Assembly: GCA_021772955.1 (NCBI GenBank)
Contig: JAJFKZ010000045.1
Span: 1-41,677 of the forward strand
Reading direction: 5' to 3'
Source of the DNA: Gammaproteobacteria bacterium
Lineage (GTDB): Bacteria > Pseudomonadota > Gammaproteobacteria > Xanthomonadales > Wenzhouxiangellaceae
Length of the DNA stretch: 41,677 nt
The number at the start of each line of letters is the position of its first letter. The stretch's first letter is position 1. Shown in pieces: positions 1 to 7,277 of the stretch. The notes under the pieces were generated by a model. It had not been told where the DNA came from, did no database searches, and was given only the letters and a program-made list of their open reading frames with translations. The translations under genes and the position numbers were made by a program.

Positions 1-1
1 C

Positions 2-451
2 GAGTTGTCTCAGTCGGGCACCATGCAGGCCAGTGATCTGGCCGCCGACAGCTTGCTGGGCTCGTTGCGGAGCATTGGCAAGGTGCACAAGGACCGTGTC
101 GAACGTGCCAATTTTGCCGTATTACGATCTCCGGATGTGCCGAGTGTGCTGGTGGAGACGGCGTTCATCAGCAACCCCCAGGAAGAAGCTCGTCTGGCCA
201 GCCCCAGTCATCAGACGATTCTGGCGCGTGCCATGGCCGCGGGCATCGAGCAGCATTTTCATAATCAACCACCGCCGGGCAGCTGGATAGCTCACAATCG
301 CCATCCCAGCCGTCACGTCGTCAGTCGCGGTGATACGCTGGGCGCCATTGCCAATCACTACCAGACCAGCGTCAGCAGCCTGCGCCAGGCCAACAAGCTG
401 CAGTCTGACAATATTCTTGTCGGCACGGTGCTGGTGATTCCCAACACCTGA
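2..451 (+). CDS. N-acetylmuramoyl-L-alanine amidase, C-terminal part (LysM-containing, 5' end outside window)
   Basis: The reading frame is open from the first bases, so only the last ~149 residues are present. The segment VPSVLVETAFISNPQEE is the hallmark end of the Amidase_3 zinc amidase domain, and its Glu is the catalytic acid. These enzymes cut the amide between N-acetylmuramic acid and the peptide stem in the periplasm and separate daughter cells. After a short Pro-rich linker, a LysM domain follows (from VVSRGDTLGAIANHY to VLVIP), which should bind septal peptidoglycan. A C-terminal LysM fits AmiB-like enzymes of Pseudomonas and relatives, but the missing N-terminus (AMIN domain or not) prevents choosing AmiB or AmiC. 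Confidence 0.93.
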   Translation, partial: ELSQSGTMQASDLAADSLLGSLRSIGKVHKDRVERANFAVLRSPDVPSVLVETAFISNPQEEARLASPSHQTILARAMAAGIEQHFHNQPPPGSWIAHNRHPSRHVVSRGDTLGAIANHYQTSVSSLRQANKLQSDNILVGTVLVIPNT

Positions 452-566
452 TCAAATCAGTAGCCGATCACAAACCCAATCGCGACGCCAAGTCGCCATC
501 CGCGTTGCGGCGCTGCTTGCAACGGGCGCGCCATGGCCTGCGCACGGTGCCTGGCAAAGCAACCCC

Positions 567-819
567 ACTAGCCCGTATATTTCATGAAGGGTTTGAGGAG
601 CAGGGCGAAGCTGGCTAAGCAGATTGGACGATCGCCCGCAGAAGCATAGCCGTAGCTATGGTTCAAGGGCGATCGTTCGAGGTGCAACTCCAGATTTGGC
701 CTGAACTCGAACTGGACAATCCGCGTCCACTCCACTATGCATAATTTTACTGTTATCGCCTTGTTTATTCTTAAAATAGGACCAGTAACTGTCCGCCTTC
801 ATGAAATAGGCGGGCTAGT
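567..819. mobile_element. MITE-like element with 24-bp imperfect terminal inverted repeats
   Basis: The ~400-base gap between the amidase gene and the ligase gene holds no credible ORF but has clear structure. Bases 567-590 and the reverse complement of 796-819 match at 22 of 24 positions (shared core CTAGCCCG-NN-TATTTCATGAAGG). The element is about 253 bp and contains one strong internal stem-loop at 624-680. This is the form expected of a non-autonomous, IS-derived miniature element. No transposase ORF is left, and I do not assign an IS family. No clear target-site duplication is visible. Its right end lies about 30 bp from the stop codon of the leftward ligase gene, so it could also affect that transcript's 3' end. 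Confidence 0.6.
624..680. repeat. Long two-step stem-loop inside the MITE-like element
   Basis: ACGATCGCCC at 628-637 pairs perfectly with GGGCGATCGT at 667-676, and the stem can extend to 624/680 with wobble pairs. Inside it, CATAGC (645-650) pairs with GCTATG (655-660) around a CGTA loop. The result is a hairpin with one internal loop. It is the most structured part of the surrounding non-coding region. Confidence 0.7.
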
Positions 820-848
820 TGCGCAGCATCGTTGTAACGCAGGCAGCT

Positions 849-2105
849 TCAAGTCCGCTTGACGTGCAAGGCACTGATGGCCAATGCCAGTAGCCACCAG
901 ATCAGGCTGGACATAAACGTGCCATAGAGTGAATAGTGGGTGTTCAGTGGAAACAGGATTAGCAGCAAACTCAGAAAATACGGCATGGCCTGTTGTCGGG
1001 CCAGCGCATCGGCCTGCTGCCAGCTGCGCAGCAGCAAGCCCATGAACGCCAGCAGCCCGAGCAAACCCAGGCCGCCACAATCGGCGAACGCCTCCAGAAG
1101 AAACAGGTGCGCATGTCGTGCGCCGCGCAGCTTGCCATCCTGATGCTGCAGCTGTGGATCATCGGCATCGGCATAGCTCGGGTAGGCCTGGGAAAAGGCG
1201 CGCACACCGACGCCATTGATCGGATGGGCGGTACTCATGCGCACTGCCGTCTGCCAGATCATCCAGCGCTGTGTGGTGGCAATCTGCAGATGATCGCTAT
1301 CGGCCTGCAATACAACCAGACTGCTCTGCCAGCGCTGCTGTACCAGTTGTGACTGACTTGCAGCGATCAGCAAAATAGCGGCCATAACAGCTGCGCTGAA
1401 CAGCAGGCGTCGCCACTGCCCGGTCTGGGCCAGTTGCAAATAGCGCCAGGCATAGATCAGCAGCAGCAGCGGCAGCAGTACCCAGCCCGCACGCATACCG
1501 GCCAGCACTACCACCAGCATGGTAGCCAGCAGGCCCAGCATGAACCAGCCACGCCAGCGTAATGGCCACAGGCGCTCCAGTAGCAGCGGCGATAGCATCG
1601 CCAGAATGGGACCGAAAAACCAGATATCATCCCCGAAAATGCCGCCCAGACGGCTGGGATTGGCCGGAAACCCCAGCAGGCTGGTGCCGGTAACGGTCTG
1701 GACCAGCCCGTCGATAACCCAAAAGCCGATGATCAGAGCCAGCAGACTCAGCAACAGTTGGAACGCCCATCGCTCACGCAACAGCAGCAGACAACTCACC
1801 GCGTACAAGGGAAAACGCAGTGCGGCCAGACTCTGGTTCCAGCTTTTGCTTGCTGCTACGGAGTCAATCGATGACAGCAGCATCGGTAGACAAAAGGCGA
1901 TCGCCAGCCACAACAGCAAGCGCAGACAACGTCGAAGTGCCGGGTCATTGGCCAGCCTGGCGCGCTGTTGCCAGAGCAGCCACGGTGCGCTCAGGGCCAA
2001 CAACGAGAACGGGATTTCCGCCAGGCGCGTAAACGGCAGCAGCAGCACAAACGCCGCCACCAGCAGCACCGGCAACAGTCGTATGACAGCGGATTCAGTG
2101 CGCAT
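849..2105 (-). CDS. O-antigen ligase family membrane protein (Wzy/WaaL-like)
   Basis: A ~418-residue polytopic membrane protein with about ten hydrophobic segments and a large loop near the C-terminal third (HPINGVGVRAFSQAYP and following, then RHAHLFLLEAFADCGGLG). That loop followed by paired membrane segments is the signature of the Wzy_C/O-antigen ligase fold, which joins undecaprenyl-linked glycan to lipid A-core or polymerises it at the periplasmic face. The open frame extends upstream to 2174, but those residues are polar and lie inside the preceding gene. I choose the ATG at 2105, which gives an 11-bp overlap with the upstream glycosyltransferase gene and suggests translational coupling. 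The ribosome site there is weak. Ligase versus polymerase cannot be separated by eye. Confidence 0.8.
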   Translation of the reverse strand: MRTESAVIRLLPVLLVAAFVLLLPFTRLAEIPFSLLALSAPWLLWQQRARLANDPALRRCLRLLLWLAIAFCLPMLLSSIDSVAASKSWNQSLAALRFPLYAVSCLLLLRERWAFQLLLSLLALIIGFWVIDGLVQTVTGTSLLGFPANPSRLGGIFGDDIWFFGPILAMLSPLLLERLWPLRWRGWFMLGLLATMLVVVLAGMRAGWVLLPLLLLIYAWRYLQLAQTGQWRRLLFSAAVMAAILLIAASQSQLVQQRWQSSLVVLQADSDHLQIATTQRWMIWQTAVRMSTAHPINGVGVRAFSQAYPSYADADDPQLQHQDGKLRGARHAHLFLLEAFADCGGLGLLGLLAFMGLLLRSWQQADALARQQAMPYFLSLLLILFPLNTHYSLYGTFMSSLIWWLLALAISALHVKRT

Positions 2106-3204
2106 GACGTTGTGCCAGGGCCTGTTCGTAGATGGCCAGTGTGCTGGCCATGGACTGCGCCAGGCTGAAAGCATCGCTGGCTGGAACGAGCTGCGGATGG
2201 TGCAGCAAATGCAGAGTTTTTTGCAGCAAAGCCGACATATCGTGAACCGCCACGCGGCCTGCCGGGAACAGTACTTGCAGCTGCTCCGCCGGGCCGCCTT
2301 GATCCCAGGCCAGCACCGGGGTGCCGATGCTCAGGGCTTCCAGCACGGTGCGTCCAAATGCCTCGGGCGGTCGATCGGACAGGTTATAGACAATATCGGC
2401 AGCGGCATACCAGTCCGCCATATCGGTGCGAGCGCCGGTAAAGGTGACCAGCTGCTCGATCTGCAGTCGTCTTAGCAAGCTGTCCAGACGCTGGCGATAG
2501 CGCGAGTGGCGCCGACCGGCACCGACCACAACGCCATGGATATCTTGTCGCTGTGTCGACAACAGCTTGAGCAGTTGCAGAAAGCTGGCATGGCCTTTCC
2601 ATTGCGTCAGGCGACCGGGCAATAACAGCAGGCGCTTGTTGCGTAAGGCCGGAAACTGCGCGTGAATTTCGTGCAGCCAGTGGGCAGAGGGTTGCTGGCC
2701 ATGGGCGAACTGACTGTGATCGACACCACCATGAACCGTGATCACCCGCTGTGGATCAACCCCCGGATAATGGCGCAATGTGTATTGGCGGATGTGCTCG
2801 GAGACCGCAATCACGACATCAGCACGCGCCATGATGCCGCTGTAGGCATTCACTGAATAGTGGCCGTGCATGCTGCTGATGAGCAGCGGGCGATGCCGCA
2901 GTCCGCGCATGGCGAGCTTGACGATCAGCGCCGGAAAACGCGAATGCACGTGGATGATGTCAGGGCGAGTCTGCTCCAGCCAGGCCCGCAAACGCCTGAC
3001 CAGTGTTAGCGTCGAGAGCCGTTTTTTGCCGATCGGCCAGTGCAGATGTTCAGCACCCGCTGCAGAAATGCGCTCAGACAGGGGGCCAGAGGCAGCAATT
3101 ACGGTGAGCCGGTGACCCCGGCGGCGCAGGTATTCGGTCAACTCTGTGGCGACCAGCTCCGAGCCGCCGATGCCAAGTGCCGCAAGTACCTGGACAATAT
3201 GCAC
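2095..3204 (-). CDS. GT4-family glycosyltransferase
   Basis: A 369-residue GT-B fold enzyme. The N-terminal acceptor domain begins with ALGIGGSELVATELTEYL, the glycine-rich loop typical of GT4 retaining transferases. The C-terminal domain carries EAFGRTVLEALSIGTPVLAW, the E-x7-E nucleotide-sugar binding motif. It probably adds one sugar to a lipopolysaccharide core or another envelope glycan at the cytoplasmic membrane. Substrate specificity is not readable. It precedes the O-antigen-ligase-like gene with an 11-bp overlap and follows the zf-CHCC gene by 9 bp, so the three genes probably form one leftward transcript. Confidence 0.9.
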   Translation of the reverse strand: MHIVQVLAALGIGGSELVATELTEYLRRRGHRLTVIAASGPLSERISAAGAEHLHWPIGKKRLSTLTLVRRLRAWLEQTRPDIIHVHSRFPALIVKLAMRGLRHRPLLISSMHGHYSVNAYSGIMARADVVIAVSEHIRQYTLRHYPGVDPQRVITVHGGVDHSQFAHGQQPSAHWLHEIHAQFPALRNKRLLLLPGRLTQWKGHASFLQLLKLLSTQRQDIHGVVVGAGRRHSRYRQRLDSLLRRLQIEQLVTFTGARTDMADWYAAADIVYNLSDRPPEAFGRTVLEALSIGTPVLAWDQGGPAEQLQVLFPAGRVAVHDMSALLQKTLHLLHHPQLVPASDAFSLAQSMASTLAIYEQALAQRHAH

Positions 3205-3213
3205 AATGACGGT

Positions 3214-3423
3214 TTAGTCGATCAGGCTGAACTCTGCACCACAATACGGGCATTTGGCCTGGCCGCTTGCTTCGATCGGCAGATAGACGCGTGGATGCGA
3301 GTTCCATAATTTCATGTCTGGCAGCGGACAACTCAGCGGCAGATCAGCCCGCGAAACCTCATAACGATTGGCAGTGCTGGCTTCTGCAAGTTTGGTGTTG
3401 TCTGCATCGGTAGCGTGGACCAC
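3214..3423 (-). CDS. Small zinc-finger protein (zf-CHCC family)
   Basis: A 69-residue protein whose C-terminal half has the spaced ligands Cys32, His43, Cys58 and Cys61 (SCPLP...NSHPRVYLPI...KCPYCGAEF), the zf-CHCC pattern shared with the mitochondrial complex I subunit NDUFS6. The bacterial members are small and of unknown function. The frame is open to an upstream GTG at 3432, but AAGGAG at 3437-3432 abuts that codon. The same Shine-Dalgarno sits 8 nt before the GTG at 3423, which I take as the start. It is the first gene of the leftward glycosyltransferase/ligase group. Confidence 0.85.
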   Translation of the reverse strand: MVHATDADNTKLAEASTANRYEVSRADLPLSCPLPDMKLWNSHPRVYLPIEASGQAKCPYCGAEFSLID

Positions 3424-3499
3424 GAGGAACACTCCTTTGTGTCAATATAGTCGGGAAGTCAAAACGTGCTGACAGATATGCCGCAATGCAACATGCCTG

Positions 3500-3516
3500 T
3501 TCGCTATTGTAGCGAA
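3500..3516. promoter_or_regulatory. Perfect 7-bp inverted repeat between divergent genes
   Basis: TTCGCTA and TAGCGAA flank a 3-base loop, 22 bp before the ELM1-family start and about 77 bp upstream of the divergent zf-CHCC gene. It could be an operator dyad for the divergent pair or a leader hairpin in the rightward transcript. No repressor gene adjoins it. Confidence 0.4.
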
Positions 3517-3538
3517 TGCTCAGACCGACCGGGTAGCA

Positions 3539-4543
3539 ATGAGTGCAAATGATCGCAGCCGTAACAGCAAACCAGCCGCCAGGCAGCATTTATTGTGGCT
3601 GGACGATGGCCACCTGGGGCATCAGCACCAATGCTGGGCGCTGATCAGCGCCTTGCAAAAGCGCGCTGAGTTTGTGGTGCATCGCTATCGCATACCCAGC
3701 CATGCGCAGTGGCGTTATCGACTGGGAGGGCGCTGGCTGTTGGACACCGAACTGAATGGTTTGTTGAGCGCGCACGCCGACACGTTGATGCTGTCGGCCG
3801 GCCGGCGCGCGGCAGCAGTCAGTCTGGCCTGTGCGGTGCTCAGCGATCGCGTGTTTCGCGTGCAAGTGCTGGATCCACGCCGCTGGCGGGAGCGCTTCGA
3901 CCTGCTGGTGGTGCCAGAACATGATCAATTGCAGGCCGACAACAGCGTCATCATGCGTGGCAGTTTGCATGATCTGCGACCGCAGAGTCTACCCGTCTGG
4001 CGCCGTGCCAGTGCCAATCTGCAAACCTTGCGCGCGCCGCGTTATGGGCTGTTGCTGGCTGGCAACGCGCAGCAGAACGAGGCCTTGTTCAAGTGTCTGG
4101 CGACAGCCTTGGTGCACGGTGGCAGTGCGCTGGTCAGTGCTTCACCGCGATTTGGCTCTTGTACGCAGTTGCTGCAGCGTAGCGGACTTGCGCACCACCC
4201 GGATGTGCGCGTGTTCGGCCCCGGCGGGACGGTACAAATCAATACTGATCGGGCCAGCTCGCTGCAGATGGTGTTGGCCTGGGCAGACGTGTTCCTGGTT
4301 GCTGCAGATGGCATCAACCAGCTCAATGAGTTGCTCGCGGTACGCAATAATCGACCGATCTGGGTCGCTGACCAGGCCATAGCCAAGCGTCATCTACGGT
4401 TTTTGCAGCCGCTGCTGGAGCAACAACTGTTGCAGCTGCTGGCAGATTTTTCCCTGCAGCCGCAGCAACGCACCGACTGCATCGCCGCTGATACCGACAA
4501 GGTTGTCGATGCCGTCATGCAGCGCCTGACGCAACGCGCCTGA
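3539..4543 (+). CDS. ELM1/GtrOC1-like family protein
   Basis: A 334-residue protein of the family named after the plant mitochondrial fission factor ELM1. The N-terminal LWLDDGHLGHQHQCWALISAL corresponds to the family's DGxPGHxxQ loop. VVPEHDQL followed by NSVIMRGSLHDL is the second conserved block. LLAGN and the Ser/Thr-rich SASPRFG region come next, then ADGINQLNELLAV, which resembles a nucleotide-sugar binding loop of GT-B enzymes. Bacterial members lie in lipopolysaccharide loci and are probably glycosyltransferase-related, although the biochemical role is unproven. Its neighbours here are also envelope-glycan genes. The last codons fall in a 14-bp tandem duplication that supplies the stop. 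Confidence 0.85.
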   Translation: MSANDRSRNSKPAARQHLLWLDDGHLGHQHQCWALISALQKRAEFVVHRYRIPSHAQWRYRLGGRWLLDTELNGLLSAHADTLMLSAGRRAAAVSLACAVLSDRVFRVQVLDPRRWRERFDLLVVPEHDQLQADNSVIMRGSLHDLRPQSLPVWRRASANLQTLRAPRYGLLLAGNAQQNEALFKCLATALVHGGSALVSASPRFGSCTQLLQRSGLAHHPDVRVFGPGGTVQINTDRASSLQMVLAWADVFLVAADGINQLNELLAVRNNRPIWVADQAIAKRHLRFLQPLLEQQLLQLLADFSLQPQQRTDCIAADTDKVVDAVMQRLTQRA

Positions 4544-4549
4544 CGCAAC
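4522..4549. repeat. 14-bp perfect tandem duplication at the ELM1-family stop codon
   Basis: GCGCCTGACGCAAC occurs twice back to back (4522-4535 and 4536-4549). Because 14 is not a multiple of three, the second copy is read in a different frame and its TGA (4541-4543) is the stop codon. With a single copy the frame would run past this point. Confidence 0.95.
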
Positions 4550-4570
4550 GCTACTGGCTCAAAGTGCCTG

Positions 4571-4598
4571 GATCAATGTGTTTGGATCAATGTGTTTG
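4571..4598. repeat. Second 14-bp perfect tandem duplication, next to the glnE stop
   Basis: GATCAATGTGTTTG is present twice in tandem (4571-4584 and 4585-4598), ending two bases before the glnE stop codon. It is unrelated in sequence to the 14-bp duplication 22 bp to its left. Confidence 0.95.
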
Positions 4599-4600
4599 GC

Positions 4601-7276
4601 TCAAAGCGGCTGCTCAACATCGGTCCCGTCAGCGTCGGCAAACACCTGCTGCCAGATACTCGCGACCTGGCTGGCGAGGTCTGCCGGCAATGGTTTCTGA
4701 GTGCCTGTGAGTTGCGCCTGATTCTGGCTATGCAGCAGTTGCAACCACAATGGCCGCAGCGTCTGACAGCGCGCTGCAAGCCAGGCCTGTTGGCTGGCCA
4801 GAAACTGCATTTGCTGCAGACCATTGCAGGGTATTTCGGTGTCCGGCTGGGCCTGCGTCAGCAACCAGTACTGCAGCAGAAACTGGATGCGCAGTCGGCT
4901 CTCGGCAAAGCCCTGTGGGCGCAGCCGCTGTTGTGTGGCTATGCGCTGATACATGCTCAACATGTCCTGGCGAATGCCGTCTGCGGCATGAGCTGGTGCC
5001 AGGGTCGCGTGGCGAATGCTGACAAAGGCCTGCTGCAAGGCCCGGCTACCTGCAACGCATCGGGCCCGCGTCAAGGATTGCCATTCCCAGACCCAGGCCC
5101 TGGTTTGCTGGTAGTCGCGGAAAGCTGACAGGCTGCTGACCAGCGTCCCGCTGCGGCCATTGGGTCGCAGTCTGGTATCAATCTGGTACAGTCTTTGGCC
5201 GCCGCCCAGGCTGGTCAACCAATGCATCAACTTCTGCACCAGCCGAGTGGCACTGTGTTCATGTTCGCGTGCTTCATCGGCATACAAAAACACCAGATCC
5301 AGGTCCGACTCATAATGCATTTCCATTGCCCCCAGCGAGCCGAAGGCGATCACGGCCAGGTCCAGATCATGGCCGCTGTGCTGCCGACAACAATCCAGAC
5401 TGATGCGCACGATGGCTTCGGCCAGCCAACTCAGTTGTTGCCGGGCCTGATGGCTGTCGAGCTGGTCCAGTAATTCATTGCCAGCGATGCGAAACCGATA
5501 CGACTGCTGCCACTGCTGCAACTGCAGCAATTGCTGTTCCGGATCATTGCTCGAGTTAATGCCAACTCGAACTCGTTGTTCCAGCTCGCTGGCGGAGGCA
5601 GCCAGATTAGACAGCAGACGCGGATCGATCAGATCATCCAGCAACATCGGATTGGCTTGCAACGCCTGCACCATGTAACCACCGATGGCACAAAATTCGA
5701 CCATGCGCTTGCGCGCTGGCGGCATTTCCAGTAACAGGGCCAGGTAATTGCTGCGTCTGGCGATCGCGGCAATGATGCTCAGCGCATTGCGCAACGCCAA
5801 GGCCGGCGCTTTGCTGGCGCTGGCATCTTGTAGCAGCAAGGGCTGCAGCTGTTGCCAGCGCCGGTGCGCACTCGCGTCAACCAGTTTGCGATCTATCTGG
5901 TCACGCATGACGGTCAGCTCGCGCAGCTGCTGCTCGGTTGCGTCTGTAGCATCAAGCTTGAGTTGTTGCTGCAGCGTCTGCGGATTGCTGAACAGGTTTT
6001 CTGCCGGGCCGGTGTGGTGCTGGTGCTGGTCGACGAATTGGGCCCGAAACAGGCGGCTGACATGCTGACGATGGTGTTGCAGCTGAGCATACAAGCTGTC
6101 CCAATCGGCATAAGCGCAGAACTGTGCAAACTGAGCGCGCTCATCTGCTGCCAGCGGCAACTGGTGGAGTTGGCGGTCATCACGCATTTGCAGACGGTTT
6201 TCCAGGCGCCTTAATTCACAGTAGGCACGGTGCAGCCTGGCGGCATCGACTGCATCGAGATAATCATGCTGCTGCAAGCGTTGCAGACTGGTGAGCAGGT
6301 TATGGTGACGCAAAGACGGTTGTCGCCCGCCGCGTAACAACTGCAGCGACTGCACCAGAAACTCTATTTCACGAATGCCGCCACTGCCAAGCTTCAGGTG
6401 TTCACGGTGGCCCAGGCGCTCGGCCTGTCGACTGATGTCCTCGCGCATGCCGCGGATGCCTTCAAACAGGCCGTAGTCCAGATAGCGGCGATAGATAAAC
6501 GGCTGCAGTTCCTGCAACAAGGCCGTGCCAAGCTGCTGATCCCCTGCGACCACGCGCGCCTTTTGCAGCGCGTAGCGCTCCCAGTCACGTCCTTGCTGCA
6601 CGTAGTACTGTTCCATCGCCTGGCGCGACCAGACCAGTGCCCCGCTGTCACCGAATGGTCGCAGGCGCGTATCCACCCGGTACACCCGACCACCCTCCTG
6701 CACCTTGTGCAATGAGTTGCTGAGTGCCTGCGCCATGCGCATGAGATAGTCCTGCGCATACAAACGTCTGGGACCGCTGCTGCGATCAGCACCATTGTGG
6801 ACAAACATGATGTCGATGTCGGAAGAGAAATTCAGTTCTTCGCCACCCAGTTTCCCCAAAGCGAGAATACTGAACTGAAAGGGCTCACCACGAGCATCTT
6901 CAAGGTCGCCGAAGCGGCGTTGAAAATCCTGTCGATGCCAGAGCAGTGCTGCCTGCAGACAGTACTCGGCGAGTCTGCTCAATTCGCTCAAGGTGCTGAT
7001 CAGATCCGCTTCGTCACAGACATCGCGCCAGCAGATACGCAGCGCTTCAGTTTGCCGGTAACAACGCAGCTGATGTTCCAGCTGGACCAGACTCAAGCTC
7101 TCAACAGCGTCTTGCGTCTCGGTCACAACGGCGGCAAAATCGGCCACCCCGGCCTGCTGCAGGCGTTGCTGATCGATCAGCGCCTGGCAGGCCTGCGGCC
7201 ACAAGCGCAGGCAGCGTTCGGCAAAGGCTGAATAATCCGTCAGCTGCGACCATGTTCCATTGGCTTGGTCGGGCAT
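4601..7276 (-). CDS. glnE: Bifunctional glutamine synthetase adenylyltransferase/deadenylase
   Basis: An 891-residue protein with the two-headed GlnE layout. The N-terminal deadenylase nucleotidyltransferase has GKLGGEELNFSSDIDIMF at about 141-158 and DTRLRPFGDSG at about 202-212. A helical linker follows, then the C-terminal adenylyltransferase with SLGAMEMHYESDLDLVF at about 647-663 and DTRLRPNGRSG at about 700-710. Both Asp-x-Asp metal sites are intact. It adjusts glutamine synthetase activity in the cytoplasm in response to PII and glutamine. It is a little shorter than the ~946 residues of the E. coli enzyme. The upstream gene's TAA lies one base before this ATG (TAA-G-ATG), so translation is probably coupled. 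Confidence 0.98.
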   Translation of the reverse strand: MPDQANGTWSQLTDYSAFAERCLRLWPQACQALIDQQRLQQAGVADFAAVVTETQDAVESLSLVQLEHQLRCYRQTEALRICWRDVCDEADLISTLSELSRLAEYCLQAALLWHRQDFQRRFGDLEDARGEPFQFSILALGKLGGEELNFSSDIDIMFVHNGADRSSGPRRLYAQDYLMRMAQALSNSLHKVQEGGRVYRVDTRLRPFGDSGALVWSRQAMEQYYVQQGRDWERYALQKARVVAGDQQLGTALLQELQPFIYRRYLDYGLFEGIRGMREDISRQAERLGHREHLKLGSGGIREIEFLVQSLQLLRGGRQPSLRHHNLLTSLQRLQQHDYLDAVDAARLHRAYCELRRLENRLQMRDDRQLHQLPLAADERAQFAQFCAYADWDSLYAQLQHHRQHVSRLFRAQFVDQHQHHTGPAENLFSNPQTLQQQLKLDATDATEQQLRELTVMRDQIDRKLVDASAHRRWQQLQPLLLQDASASKAPALALRNALSIIAAIARRSNYLALLLEMPPARKRMVEFCAIGGYMVQALQANPMLLDDLIDPRLLSNLAASASELEQRVRVGINSSNDPEQQLLQLQQWQQSYRFRIAGNELLDQLDSHQARQQLSWLAEAIVRISLDCCRQHSGHDLDLAVIAFGSLGAMEMHYESDLDLVFLYADEAREHEHSATRLVQKLMHWLTSLGGGQRLYQIDTRLRPNGRSGTLVSSLSAFRDYQQTRAWVWEWQSLTRARCVAGSRALQQAFVSIRHATLAPAHAADGIRQDMLSMYQRIATQQRLRPQGFAESRLRIQFLLQYWLLTQAQPDTEIPCNGLQQMQFLASQQAWLAARCQTLRPLWLQLLHSQNQAQLTGTQKPLPADLASQVASIWQQVFADADGTDVEQPL

Positions 7277-7277
7277 C

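Noticed and set aside
1519-2475. 318-codon frame opposite the ligase and glycosyltransferase genes
   Set aside because: It spans two well-supported genes on the other strand and translates to a Ser/Arg/Gln-rich chain without family features.
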